DNA of 64,000 nucleotides from assembly GCF_000143415.4 (NCBI RefSeq), contig NW_003314329.1, positions 747,431-811,430 on the forward strand, read 5' to 3'. Shown here piece after piece: positions 23,891 through 36,575 of this stretch (positions are counted from its first letter, which is position 1; each line of letters starts with the position of its first letter). The translations under genes were made by a program, and so were the position numbers. The stretch is from Selaginella moellendorffii (Eukaryota; Streptophyta; Lycopodiopsida; Selaginellales; Selaginellaceae). The notes below the pieces were generated by a model. It was not told the origin of the DNA. It ran no database searches and was given only the letters and a program-made list of their open reading frames with translations.

Positions 23891-26800
23891 ACTCCACCAC
23901 CCATAGACGAAGTTTGATGTCTTTATCAAACAATAAACATTTTTATAAAGTAACCCCATCATAGATTACCACTTCTCATCCTTGGCACTTAGCTAATATC
24001 CGTCAATGGTTCGACATCAAAGGCTTTTCATGCCTTGTCCATCCTTAAGGAGCATAGTCTCTCCATCTTAGAGACTTTTTCGACCACATGGGGTGGTTCA
24101 CTCCCCTTTTATTTGTTTAGTTCTTGCTAAATTCATTAAAGACACCTTCTTTATCTCAATCCCACTAGTCATTCTTGAGTAGTCTTAGTTTCCATTGATA
24201 TAATCTTTGCACTTTGGTACTTTCTATTTTTGACTTCTTGAGGTCAATTTCCTAGGTGTTTTTGACACTTTGCATTGCATATATTGTGCAACTCCACTTC
24301 TTTATCCTAGGAAGTTCTCTAATTGAGGGCACTATCATCCTCTTTCTTATTTCATACCACTTTTGGCACTAAGTTCCATTTATCATAATTTGTGCTAAAG
24401 TTGTCTATGGCCCTATCATTTGGCTACCTTACCGCTCCCTTTCACCAAATCGGAGCAATTGGGAATCCATCTTTGGAAACACATTGCTTTTCCCACAATC
24501 CGTTAACATCCCATACATTGGTGTTCCGGGCCTAACTTTGCCATTTGGATTCCTTTCCATGATTCCCATGGCTCTTTTCTTAGCCACTAGTCTTTTGTTC
24601 CTATCCTTTGATTGTTGTACCTAACAATATAGGATCACTACCTCCATCATTGAGGTATTCTTTTTGTTCCATAACAAAGCTCCACTTTGCCAAATCCAGA
24701 GGGTGCTCATCTCTAATAGGTTTCTTTAACATTTTCTACTATGGGCCCCATTCATGGCCCAACTTTATGACCCTCCCATGGGTCTTTCCTAGAGACTATT
24801 TTCTTTGGACTCCCTATGCCATCGCCTTGACATAGCTCATTTCTTTTAGGTGTTCATCCCACTTGGTCACCTGGACCAAGCCACACCATCATCAATAGCT
24901 CAAATCAGCACTTTGAATTAGGAACCTTATTCCTTAACCTCACAAGGACTTTGTCTTTGTTTTAGCCATAAGATCACTTAGTGATCAAACTTTGACACCT
25001 TAACAAGTTTGCCAATAAGTACTAGGTCTTTCAGACCTTTAATTGTTGACCATGACCCCAGGGGCATCCCCCACACTTAGCAGTGCACCCAAGCCAACCC
25101 TTCTAGCCAAGGGTCCATAGCAACTAAGATTGGGTGTCCCCATCTCCTTTATCATGTCCTTGGTGCCACTTGCACCAAAGTGTTTAAGTTAGATATACCA
25201 AGCCACACTAAGCAATCTAACCATGCATCACGACTCTGGGGCATCCCCCACTTGGTAGTGTGCCCAAGCCAATCTCCTTATTGAGAATCCATGACCACCG
25301 AGAAATGAGTGTCTTCATATTCCAAACCATCACCATGCTCTAGTGAGTTGGGACTTGAACCCAAGCACTAGAGGGTTGGGACTTGAACTCAACCTCTATA
25401 TATACATCTATGGACGGCATCATCTAGGATGTTTGACGCGACTCACCACACTAGTGCACCAATTTATATTTAATGTGCGCTACAGATCACAGCTTAGGCA
25501 CCTAGTTCCTCCACATTGCCAAGCCCTCTCACTTAACAAGTCTGTGATCATGCATGGACTCCTCCATACTTAGCCCCTTGGGCCACCCCTTTTGAAGTTA
25601 ACACCTTCAGCTAGGGGATTTGTTCCCCTGACTTGCCAATTTCACTTCACAAGTCATTTGACTAATATAACATGGTTTCATGCATAAGCGTGAAAGTCCT
25701 TAACCATCGACTTCCTTTAAAAGCCATCCCTTTGAACACTTGGGAACTACTTCCCCAACCTTGATAACCTTGCCTTCTGGCAAGTTTCAAAACCACATTT
25801 CTGCTCCACCACTTTGATTTTGCACGTACCATTTACAATTGGCTTTTCTAGGTACTAAGCTACCTAGAATCGCTTTGGGAACCTTGAAGGCATTTTGTCC
25901 CTTAGCTTGTTAAGGCTTCCCCTTTTGCAAGTTTTTTAGTTGTTATGTAGTCTAAAATGGATAATTCCATATTTTAGACTCTCTATAGCATCACGATTGC
26001 TAGTAACAACACTCTTGAGCACCCACTTGATTCTCTACTCCCAACTTGCATAACCACCCTTGGTTATGCCCTTTGATTCCTATGGTTTAGTTCTATCCCT
26101 TTACTACTTGCTTTTGGCCTCGCACATTTCTTTTGGTCATTCTCCTCCAGACTAAGAGAATAGCTTTGCACTTTGTATCATGCATTAGCAAGTATTCTTA
26201 GGGATGAACTTATGCAATGACTTAGGGAGTGGTTTTTCAAACTAGATATATTCACCATATAATCCCACACATAAGGATTAATGTTGTTACGCATGAGTAT
26301 CTTCATGCCAAAATCCTTTTGAGTTTGTCTAATTTGGATAGATAAAATTTTCTCGTCTCTGCAAATTTGGACATTGGATGACACCTTTTATCCATTGTTC
26401 TTTAAAGACTTAGTCCCTTGGGCTTTACCTAATGCCCTCATGATACTAAACACCACTTCCTGGATGTTTTAAAGTGCTTATATATCCTAATGATGGACTT
26501 CTTTGACAATGAGAATTTTCTTTTATGATATTAACTCACTATATTGCAATATAAGAAATTTAACCCTCAAGAGAAATATCTATCTTTCTTTTTATCCTAA
26601 TAAGAAGTTCTAGGAAGTTGAATTTTACTAATCCAATCAATTATACCATATATTTCGCTTAGTTGCTTTATAGTCATTAAATTCTATAACTCATTGTTAG
26701 TGCTTCCACACCTCCATCATTATTTGGGTTCACACACTTGAATCGCATGCCTTCCAGCTTAAGCTATTGCAATCTTATTTCTATTAGTATTCCTTTGGCA

Positions 26801-27919
26801 AAGGGTTCTCATGAATCAACCAACTTGACTTCAAGGCCTCATCCCTTGAGACACTTGGGGTCTCCACCCCATCAACTCCACAAACCTACTCTCACGACAC
26901 TTTTCACTTGTGTCTAGGTTTTTGCCAAGACCAAAGTAGTCATTTCTTATGCCACCTGTCAATTAATACTGCACCATAGTGTTCACACATAACTCTGCGC
27001 CAAAATTGTTTTCTTTTGGGAACACTTTTAGTAGGACTTTAGTATAGCACATTCTGCCATCAATGAGATACCCATTATTTTTCTACTTAGATCTTATAAT
27101 CCTCCCCGTCCTTCATAAGATACAATATACCTCAGTCCAAATGTTTTTACAAATCCTTTAGGACCATTCCTTAACTCCATCTGAGTCTTGGACTTTGCTA
27201 ATTCAACGACTCATAATATCCTAGCCTCATAGCTATTTTTGAGGTGCCAGCTCGTTGGAATACAAACTTTTATATTTATATCCTATTCACAAGGACTATC
27301 TTTGCAAGTGTTACCCTGACACTTGATCATTCTTTGTTCTATGTGGGGTACCTTTACCCCTTAGGACTATCTATCCATATGATGAGGATACTGACTCATC
27401 CTCTAAGTACACCCCTAGCTCCTTGGGTTGTTCTAGTATTTATTAAAGGTAGCCCCGGCTACCATTTTAAGGACTTGTATCCTCATCCGTATTTGACCTT
27501 CTACCGTCACTAATTCCAATCTCAAATTCTTGAGCACCATCTTTAATTTATGAGGACAACCTTATGACTCTTTTATTGTCTAGGAGTTTCCATCATTCCC
27601 ATGATCCCAACTATAGTTGTTTACTACAACCACATTAGTTAGTTTGCTAAGTCAAATGCTTATATAGATCACATCCTCAACTCTCTAAAAAAAACCTTTT
27701 ACTATTCCCAAGATCTTAAAGTCATTCCCTTATTGGTCCCCTTCTATCCACCATATTGCCTGCCAGTTCACACATTAACTATAGTGGAGAGCCATGTCCT
27801 CCTGACTTACTACTCCTTAAGTATAATCCCACTTCTGGGACTTTCCAATGTTACTATCAAATGGTGATATACTTGATTGCCAATAATAGTTGAACTAAGG
27901 AACAACTCTAATACCAAGT
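23891..27919 (-). repeat. LARD interior B, non-coding
   Basis: About 4 kb between the polypurine tract (23891-23906) and the primer site (27905-27917, complement of TTGGTATTAGAG). There are stops in all frames and no gag or pol motif. It matches interior A in inverse orientation. Paired hairpins with GACTTGAACCCAA recur near 25350-25390. Confidence 0.78.
27905..27917 (-). other. Primer-binding site (methionyl-tRNA type)
   Basis: The complement reads TTGGTATTAGAGTT directly inside LTR C, one base away from the consensus TGGTATCAGAG used by many plant LTR elements. Confidence 0.7.
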
Positions 27920-29304
27920 TGTAAATGACTAAATTTTCCATTCTTCTTTAATCATTTAACCACACCTTCAACCACTTGGAGTTTCATTCACAACCTCCAT
28001 AAATCCTATTCATGACTTGGGGTATGCTAACCCCATGAATGACATTTATGCTACTCACCCTTTGCACTTGGTCTAAATGCTCTTTGTGTTTGATCCCATG
28101 ATAGGCACCTTAAAGGTACCATTGACATATCAACTTATTATGCTAAAGCCATGCTTATTCACCTTTATCACATTAGTAGTTTAAGACCACCTACATCACA
28201 GTCTCGTTTATCAAAGATTGGGCCATCCGTCCATGAGTGGTCATCCCTTGACCACAATTTAGCACCCTTAAGATGCCTAGAGACATGGGGAATACCCTTC
28301 CCTAATGTCCTTTCTTTTATCCCCACCATCCCTCTTCATCCACAATTATACTTACCAACACTACCACTGGATTAAGGCCCAAAGGCCTAACCACTAAATC
28401 CCACTGTCCTTTGAAATTTCCTCACCATGTGACTATATCTTTGGTCATTACACCAAAGGATTGCTCCTCTTCCTTTCCATAGTCTGGGACTTTGGGATGA
28501 CATTTCAAAACATTATAGCCATACATAAGCCTCGTGGTTACTTTCCCCACCTTCTGCCTTTGGGTGCTTTAGCCATGGTGCTAGAGTGAGGTTCTATTGA
28601 GCCACGTTAGGTATCCAAGTAGGTAGTGCCACCCACACTTGGACTGGGAGCATCAACCTTTCAATCTCCTCGAACTAGAGTCAGCTCTTGAACACTTCAC
28701 CAAGCTATCCCACTTGTTGGTCTGTGTCTGTATTCACTTTAGTCTTGGACTCTTCAGTGAATATATCATCATCCAACATGTGGGTATAGCCTTCTTGGGT
28801 CATATTGGCATTTCCTGGCCAAACTGGTTCCACTAGAGTCCAACCCTTACACTCTCCCTACTATACGTTTGGAATCCCTTGCAACACGCACCCCCCCCCC
28901 CCCCCCCCCCAACACTTAGACACTTACCATAAATAACATATATAACTAACACATTAAGACATGATAACAAGGGTGTTTGGTTAATATAGTAAATTATCAC
29001 ATAGCGATATTGAGGAATTAGGCTCAATATGCAAGGGTTCTTGTCATTAGCCAGTGCAAGACATAACAAAATGGGAACTCCTTACCGAGCTAAGTATGCT
29101 TAACTAATAACACATAGAAATTCTTGTTTTTATGCTCGTTCGGTATAAATACACTCGAGATGTCCAATTAATTCCATTAACATAAGAGGGACTGCCAAAA
29201 GGATCTAATTGTGCTGATCTCCTGCCGTCATGGCAGTAAGAAGAGAGTGTCCATAAAGACTGGCCAACAAATATTCTTTGATACCCAAAGTCATATTTGA
29301 GACA
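27920..29304 (-). repeat. LTR C, apparently chimeric at a poly-C tract
   Basis: 27920-28890 matches the array LTR. After a 20-bp poly-C run (28891-28910), 28911-29304 matches the LTR of the 43.4-50.6 kb LARD (about 44155-44542 and 50.2-50.6 kb), including AGGGTTCTTGTCA and CTGCC(A/G)TCATGGCAGTAA. Confidence 0.75.
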
Positions 29305-29519
29305 GTGGAGGGCATCAAGTAGGTTTGTCCTTATATGAAGAACTAATGATTCCATTAGCTACTGACATGCCTCTCTAGAGTGCCTGATATGAGGACCACA
29401 AGCATATGAACATTCTCTTGCAGCAGCAAATAAGGAATTGTGTTGGGATAAATGCCTACATATACTGGGCATGAATACATGTAGCATGGAACAAAACAAA
29501 TTAGATCACAACCTATGAC

Positions 29520-31290
29520 ATAGGAGGAATCATAATATCTACATCTGCTTTTAATAGCACCACCTTTTGATCAACCAAAAGTACTTTTTTCACAATTGCC
29601 TCTACAAAGAGAAACCACACACATGGCTTGTGAGCCAACATCAATTTGGATACCATATTACCTTTGCATGGCTCCTTCCACAGATACATCCCTTGCTTGA
29701 TTGGAGCAAATGTTTTAAACTCAGAAGTGCAATAAAAAGCTTTGTGTGAATATTCAAGTTTAAGCACCCCCCAACTTCACAGGTCTGTGACCATTAGAGA
29801 AAGTGAGTTGCCTCTCTCTTATTTCAATCTTCACACCTACAGCATCCATCCAGTCAAGTCCCAACAGCGCTGCATCTGCACACATGACTAGACATGTTTG
29901 TGTCCCCAACCTTTAGAGCAAGGTTGACTAGACCTTGAGGTGTATATAGCTCATCGTTAGCCATGTGTATACATATGTGATGATAGGGGAGTACCACCTT
30001 GGAGGCCTTGGTCACCCACTTTTCTGGCACTGTTGTCACTTCACAGCCCATGTCCACCATGGCTACCACTTTCTCAAAAAAATCTGAACTCAGCCATAGA
30101 GATAATGAATTGATCTTCTTTTGTTCAACCATATCAGGACCACACTGAAATCTTGTGACTGTAGAAAGAAGGGCAGTGGCTTCTACTACTCTTAAGTCAG
30201 GCTGTCCATTATCTGCCTGACCTTTGCCCAGGTGCAAGCTCTAGTTTAAATTCTCTTCCAAAGACTTGGTTTTAAGGGCATCAACTTGTTCATTCAGGTC
30301 ATTGTATCACTTCTCTAGATCAGGAATGTAGGTACAGTTACATTGAATATGGCCTTCTTTCCCAGAAGTGTAGCAGCAGATCCTTTTGCTAGGTCACTTA
30401 TCCCTTTCCCCATCAGCAAGTGTTGACCACTTGACACCACCACTTGGTGTATCTGTTCTTTTGAGACCAGCTACCTCTAGAGAAAATCTCACCTCTTTTG
30501 GTATCATAGTGACAGTCCTCTCACTCTCCTGAGTCATCACTCTCCTACAAGCAGCATGTGCTGCAACTATCTTGGGCTTCCACTTCTTCAATGCTTCTGC
30601 TGTTGTAGAAAGCAACTTGTCCACAGATCTTGTTTTTGCTGCGATCAGATAAAGCTGCAGATCCTTAGGAAAGCCTCAATAAAAATCTTGCTTTGCCATC
30701 CTCTCTGCCTTGTCAATGTCATCAGAGATTTATATGGCAGCCCGTCGCAGCACAACCCAGTACTGCTGCACAGTTTTGCCCTTTTGATAGTTCCTTGTGT
30801 TGATAAGTTCAAAGTCTCTATCCTCTGGATCCTCGATGATGAAGAGCCTCTTGGCTAAAGCTATGGCCTCATCCCAGGACACCATTTGATCTCGAGCATA
30901 GTGTGTGATAAACATTCTCTATGCCTCTCCTGAGAGAGCCATACAAAACACATTTATCTTCTCACAGTTAGCTACCTTATTGTTATATTCAAATACATCC
31001 AAGTACCTATCAACATCATCTCCAAGTTGGAATGTGGGATACTTCAGTCTAGCTGGGTGTGGAGCCTCCCGTGCAAAGAGAGCTTGCTTGCCAAGACTTG
31101 AGCTTCTAGTGCCAGTGATATTACACATCATCTTAGGACTCTTGAGAATAGCAAAAACCATTGTTGCAAGTTTGTCCTCTAAGATATCATATCTTAGGTA
31201 CGGGAGAATTCCCAGCTTGCATCCTAGGCTCACATTTCTCGTTCTTCCATTAGGGAGCCCTCATGAGCCATATTTATCTCCATAGTTTCC
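29520..31290 (-). pseudogene. Ty3/gypsy gag-protease remnant
   Basis: Leftward order: a Gag capsid-like segment (31233-30730: LKYPTFQLGDDVDRYLDVFE, MALSGEA, DQMVSWDEAIALAKRLF), a linker, then a decayed CCHC knuckle (CCYTSGKEGHIQCNC, about 30370). A protease block follows at 30100-29900 (VVAMVDMGCEVTTVP, with the catalytic DTG/DSG reading DMG), then LGLDWMDAVGVKIEI near 29840. Stops separate the pieces. The RT is absent. It is not the same copy as the chromovirus, which lacks its protease. Confidence 0.78.
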
Positions 31291-31419
31291 ATGAAAAAAA
31301 ACCTACCACACCACATGGTGAGACTTCCATATGGGGTGTTTCTATTGACATCACTTTCCAGCAATGCCCTTAGCATCCTCATTGAAAGTCTCAATGCCAC
31401 ACAAAGCCTTGACACTTCT

Positions 31420-32455
31420 TGTCAAGCTATTAGACTCTACTTTGCTCAAATTAACAACCACTCATGTTGCTCAATTTAGCATTATCAAGCTTCCTGCATG
31501 GTCCGAGAATGAAGGACAGCCACACACTGCTCATAAGAGCATTCAGTAAAGTGGCTGCCCTTCATCTCCACCAAACCAAGACTTCTCATTCATGGACTCA
31601 TGCACTCACAACAACAAAGCCTCAAAGAAAGCACACCTTTCCAGTTGTAGTGTCTGCCAAACACCTTGTGTGCTCAGACTCTACACCACTTCCAAGGAAT
31701 CAATCTCCCTTACCCACAACCTCACAACCTCACAAGAACCCTCCTCCTCAAAATGTACTGCCATGTTAGCCTCTTTGCCACCTATTATGTGATATGAGAA
31801 AAAGTTAAGGTTATAGTTTGATAGGGGCTTCACTAACTAGTCACCGAATAGGACACCTTAGGGCGGGGCTCCATGCATCCTCCATGTGGAAATTTCTCCA
31901 CCCCAGAAAAAAAATTCCCCCATCTAAAATTTTAAAATTACATGTAATCCCCTTTAAAAATGCCACATCATTCATATAATTTTTGCCCTAAATAATGAGG
32001 CACCATTTTATTAGTTGTTCTATTGAGTTTTAGGCACTGGGAAAAACTTTCAAGAGGGACACAAAGTTTTCTCTTCCCCCCAATTCCAATGTTATATTAC
32101 TGATAGAGTGCATGGAACAAGGGGTTAAAAGTTTCTCCCCTTGAAAACTTCTCCAAAGGGATGCATGGAACCCTACCCTTAGCCCACTAAGTTTTCCTTT
32201 TAGCCAGTTGTCAAGGCAAAGCAAAACTCATATTTGAAAATTACACAAGTGACGGATGAGGGGTAAAAGAACCTTGAACTGCAACAAATTAAGCAGTGCA
32301 TTTTAAACTCAAAGAAATCAAAGATGAAAAAACTACTTGCGATTGCGGACATCTTATGTGATAAAGATTGACTGGATTGCATTGCAAAGATATGCTCTCA
32401 TAGTAGTAAATTAGTCCCTTTTATCTTTCTTATTCCACTTTGAAATCCTTGTCCT
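31420..32455. other. Stretch with no supported gene
   Basis: Mixed-composition sequence between the gag remnant and the first exon-like fragment of the methyltransferase-like relic. Small ORFs here show no known motif. A few further degraded exons of that relic could lie here but cannot be recognised. Confidence 0.4.
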
Positions 32456-32459
32456 TGCA

Positions 32460-32709
32460 GAAAATGGTAAAGCACCTGAAGAATTGATCTATAACATTGC
32501 AAAAAGCAAGCTCTCCTTCAACTAACAAACCTCTTGCTTGGAGCTCCTCAACACTTGACATCATAACAATGATAAGAGGTTGGAGAGCAAACTTGAGAAT
32601 GTGATGAAGGAGAAGCTCTATATCACTCAGAGTATTGTGGCTGCTGAGGAGTTACTTCAAGCATGGGATACAAAGTTCCTTACTAGTGCCCGCACTAGCA
32701 TAACACTTC
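32460..32709 (+). pseudogene. Methyltransferase-like relic gene, fragment 1
   Basis: After an acceptor (TTGCAG at about 32460) one frame reads NGKAPEELIYNIAKSKLSFN, then, past two stops, KRLESKLENVMKEKLYITQS and AAEELLQAWDTKFLTSART. It is cut by the LTR at 32710. After the chromovirus the same frame continues behind the duplicated ACTTC at 42827. Its function cannot be told from this part, which looks like a helical, charged amino-terminal region. See fragments at 42827-43425 and 50599-51709. Confidence 0.6.
32705..32709 (+). other. Target-site duplication ACTTC (left)
   Basis: Identical to 42827-42831 immediately after the 3' LTR; a 5-bp duplication as made by gypsy integrases. Confidence 0.9.
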
Positions 32710-33780
32710 TGTAAGGAACCAACTCGCCAAGGTGTCGTAGGCTAAAGGATCCCCAAAAGCATGACCAAAATGACAAAGAGTTTATCGGATGGGACCGAGT
32801 CCAAGATCGAGTCTAAGACCGACTCTGAGACCGAGTTCAAGATAGAGTCTGGGATCGAGTCCGAGGCTGAATCGGAGACCAAGTTTGAGATAGAGTCCGA
32901 GATCCAAATCGGGTTCGAGACTGAATCTGAGGTCGAGTCCAAAGTCGAGTCCGAGATCGGGTCTGAGATCGAGTCCGAGTACTAATACAGATCAAGGGGT
33001 GAAAGCCCAAAGCGTGCGTCTCCTAGGGGGGGGGGGGGCTGCAGGGGGTTCCAAAAGTATAGTAGGGATAGTGAGGTCTAGGAACCAGTCTTGAAGGAAC
33101 TCTCCAGTAGTGCTTCCAAACTGACTTGAGGTTGAGACTGAGGTCGAGGGGCTTTGGGTGGGAGTGAGCAAGGACTTGGGTGGTGCTGGAGGGGCCACCC
33201 AAGGAAGTGCTCAAGAGCAGCTCCCACTCCCGAAAGGGAAACCAACTGTAGTGCTCCTGGCTCAGGTGGAATGGTGCCCCACTTGAGTACCATGCAGCTC
33301 ATTGGTCCTCACCCTTCTTAGGGGCTTGGGCCTTCCTTCAGGGTGGAAGTTGGGGGGGGGGGGGGTAGACGTACCCATACTGGGCCGTTAGGCCATGGTG
33401 TTTCGCCCCGGCATCACAAAGCAAGTGTTGCACTCAAGACTTGGGATTTAGAGGGCCCCATGATTAAGTCTTGTGGTACCAAGGGGTGTTAGGAACCTGG
33501 AGGCTTGGTGTGCTTGGCTGCTTGTGCCTACAGGGAGTGTAGCCGAACCTTAAGTCTCGTCTAACCCGGGAAGGGGGATTGAGAGAGATTTGGGAATACG
33601 TGGATGGATGGCTAATGCTCCATTGCTCATGTAGTGAGTAGCTGAAACCAAGTAGGACCAAGTAGGAGCTGGTACCATAGGCGGGAACTTTGGCGAGGGA
33701 ACATAGCAACAGTCAAAGCAGTGTTGGACGGATAGACGAGGTAAATTGGCAAATTGGAAAGGAAAAATTTGTGGCTTACA
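32710..33780 (+). repeat. 5' LTR of chromovirus
   Basis: 1071 bp. Contains the GAGTCC/GAGACC hexamer array (32793-32985), GGGGTGAAAGCCCAAA, a 13-bp G run (33026-33038), the TTCCAAAAGTATAGTAGGG box and a second 14-bp G run (33352-33365). Confidence 0.92.
32793..32985 (+). repeat. Hexamer minisatellite in 5' LTR
   Basis: Units of GAGTCC / GAGACC / GAGATC in register over about 190 bp; the matching array in the 3' LTR is longer. Confidence 0.9.
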
Positions 33781-33783
33781 ATT

Positions 33784-33796
33784 TGGTATCGGAGCC
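33784..33796 (+). other. Primer-binding site (Met-tRNA type)
   Basis: TGGTATCGGAGCC sits three bases after the 5' LTR; the plant initiator-Met tRNA primer consensus is TGGTATCAGAGCC. Confidence 0.85.
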
Positions 33797-33839
33797 TTTT
33801 CCTCGGTTCTAGCGAAGGATAGAGGCAGATTTCTGGGAG

Positions 33840-36575
33840 ATGGCAAAGGCAGGGTGGAAACAAACCAAGGCAGAGACGGAACCTCTTCCAGAGATGCAAC
33901 CTCCGGTCGAACAAGAGGCCATGGATGAGGAATCCTTGGATGAGGAGGACTCTAGTGAGGAAACTTCCAAACAGGAGTCCGGTGGTGAGGTGCGGTTGTC
34001 TAAGGCTCGATTGGACGTTCTAGAAGGACAATTGGCTCAGACCAATGCCCTACTAGAGACTCTCGTACGCAAGCTAAAGCGTGACCAGAAGCAGAAGAAA
34101 AAGCGAAAGATTGCGGATGTTGGCAACGCAAAAGGTGCGAACCCTTCGGTAGGGACTTAGGCAGAACCAAACAAGGTCAAACAGACCGAAGTGGAATTAG
34201 TCCCTCAAGCAGTTCCCAAGTACAAACCAAAGCCCCCACCGGTCTTCAAGGGAGTGAACGATTATAAAGTGGTGGAGGATTGGTTTTATGATATGGAAGA
34301 CTACTTCCGAGCGTTGCGGTTACCGAGCTCGGAGAAGGTCCCATGTGCAAAACCATACTTGGCAGATAATGCCAAGTCTTGGTGGAGAACGACGGAGGCC
34401 AACGAAGGACCGATGGCCACTTGGGACATGATGAAGGCGAGGATCCACGCGACTTATGTTCCTCCAAATGCTACTCTACATCTAAGAGACGAGCTGAGTA
34501 GACTGAAGCAGACCGGAACCATTCAGAAGTATGTGAATAAGGCCCAAGATCTAAAGGTAGGGCAATGCAAGGCCAAAAACTCTTGCTTCAACGTAGTGTC
34601 CACAAGAGGACAACTCACTAAAGGAACCAAGGCAGCATTTTTGTGCTTACTCTTGATGAGAAGTGACAAAAAGACAGGAACAGAAGAAGTACCTTTAGTG
34701 ATCTAGCGGGTGTTGGACCAATTCCAAGATACCATACCGGAGGAACTACCGGCGGGGTTGCCCCCCGCACAACCGATAGAATATAAGATTGAGCTGGTCG
34801 AGGGTGCTGAGGCGGTGGTTCGTCCCCCTTATCGTTTGAATGAAAAAGAACTTGTAGAGATCAAGTGCCAACTAGAGGAGTTAGTGGACAAAGGGTATGT
34901 TAGGTTGAGCAAGTCGCCGTATGGGGTGCCGGTGCTATTTGTGAAAAAGAAAGATGGATCTATGCGCATGTGCATAGACTACCGGTTGCTTAACAAGTAT
35001 ACAAAAAAGAACAAGTACCCTTTGCCAAGGATTGAGGACCTGTTCGATAAGTTGGGAAAGGCAAAATACTTCTCAAGGATTGACCTAAGGTCAGGATACT
35101 ACCAGATCAGGGTAGTAGAGGAAGATGTCGAGAAGACAACCTATCGAACGAGGTATGGGAGCTTCGAGTTTCTGGTGATGCCTTTCGAGCTATGCAATGC
35201 GCCGGCAACGTTTTCGGCATTGATGAACCATATCTTTGTACCTTATCTGGATCACTTTGTGGTCGTCTATATTGACGACATCCTAATCTATAGCGAAATG
35301 CTAGAGGAGCATGCCAAACACTTGAAAAAGGTGTTTGAGAAACTAAGGGAACACCAGCTGTATGCTAAAGAGAGCAAATGTGACTTTGCTCAACAAGAGG
35401 TAAAGTTTCTCGGGCATGTGGTGGGCAAGGACGGGCTCAAGGTGGACCCTAAGAAGGTCCAAGCGATCCAGGATTGGGAGTGACTATCGAATGTACACAA
35501 GTTAAGGGCATTCTTGGGGCTATGCAACTACTATCGAAAGTTTATCAGACACTATTCGAGAGTAGCCCTACCCTTAATGGACCAAACAGGAAAAGGGAAG
35601 ATGGTATGGACAACAGAATGCGAGGCGGCATTTGTCCACCTCAAGGGGAAGTTGAGGAAGGCTCCTGTGTTGGCATTACCAGACTTTGAGTTAGAAACGG
35701 ATGCTTCAGACTTTGCGTTGGGCGTAGTTTTGAAGCAAGACAACCATCCAGTAGCGTTCTTCTCGAAGAAGTTGTACAAGGCTTAACAGAAGTGGCCTGC
35801 CCATGAGAAGGAATTGTTTGCGATGGTCAAGGCACTCAAGGAGTGGTGACACTACCTTGGGAGACACTTCAAAGTTTACACGGACAATGTGGCAACGAAA
35901 CACTTCTTGTCACAGCCTGACCTGAGGGGAAAACGAGGTCGGTGGGCCAATGCTTTGGCCGAGTTTGATTGCGAGATTCTGTACAAGCCTGGGAAGAGCA
36001 ACATCGTGGCAGATGCGCTAAGTTGAAAAGCGAGCTTGAAGTTGGCGATATCCAACGCGACAGGAACCTTTTGGGATGATGTGCAGACCACATACAAGAA
36101 CGATGGTCTAGCACAAGAAGTGTTGCTGAGGAATCTAGAGGCATGGGAAGCTCACCAGAGAGGTGAACTGCCAACAAAAGAGAAAACAGGCTATAGACTT
36201 ATATATTACAAGAAAAAGAGGGTGTATGGTCCAGAAGAGGAACTAAGGAAGGTAGCCTTAGAAGAGTGTCATGATGGACCTCTTGCGGGACATGGCGGAG
36301 TGCCCAAGACAATGGGCTTACTCAAGAGGAAGTACCACTAGCCAGATATGGCTAAGGACATCCAAGACTATGTAAAGACATGTCCAACATATCAGCAGGT
36401 CAAAGCCATGACTAAGGCTAGTGGGGGCTTGTTACAAAGCATCCCAATTCCAGATCGTCCGTAGAAATGTCTTACGATGGACTTCATCACGGGACTCCCC
36501 CCAAGCGAGGGGTTCGATGCGATATTTGTGGTGGTGGATCAATTTTCGAAGATGGCACATTTCATACCCACCATG
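33840..36575 (+). pseudogene. Chromovirus gag-pol, 5' part: Gag, RT, RNase H, integrase start
   Basis: ATG at 33840. Gag has an acidic start, a coiled-coil-like LDVLEGQLAQTNALLETLV and a retrotransposon capsid block (VVEDWFYDMEDYFRAL, AKSWWRTTEANEG). The same frame then jumps, with protease missing, to RT from 34713: [32 protein letters not shown], catalytic YIDDILIYS at about 35270. RNase H follows (LETDASDFALGVVLKQ, ALAEFDCEILYKPGKS), then the integrase zinc finger (H-H-C-C about 36270-36395) and core start [20 protein letters not shown]. Premature stops at 34158-34160, 34704-34706, 35481-35483, 35785-35787, 35847-35849 and 36024-36026 leave it dead but easily read. Confidence 0.9.

Larger units (their letters stand above)
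17408..29304 (-). mobile_element. Tandem three-LTR array of non-coding LARD-type retrotransposons, one unit inverted
   Basis: Reading minus strand: LTR C (27920-29304), a Met-tRNA-type primer site at 27905-27917, non-coding interior B (27919-23891), polypurine tract, LTR B (22199-23890, 1692 bp), primer-site remnant at 22190-22197, then a second unit. That unit's interior and most of its LTR (17756-22188) lie in plus orientation, while its LTR end (17408-17755) is in minus orientation. This fits a tandem element sharing the middle LTR, followed by an inversion of about 4.4 kb. Interiors carry no gag or pol. No matching target duplication was found at 17403-17407 and 29305-29309. Confidence 0.8.

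Noticed and set aside
17403-29309. Target duplication for the LARD array
   Set aside because: ATGAC and GTGGA do not match; later rearrangement has probably removed it.
31464-31792. Plus-strand ORFs of 66-101 aa
   Set aside because: They overlap each other, have no recognisable domain, and lie beside a minus-strand gag relic.
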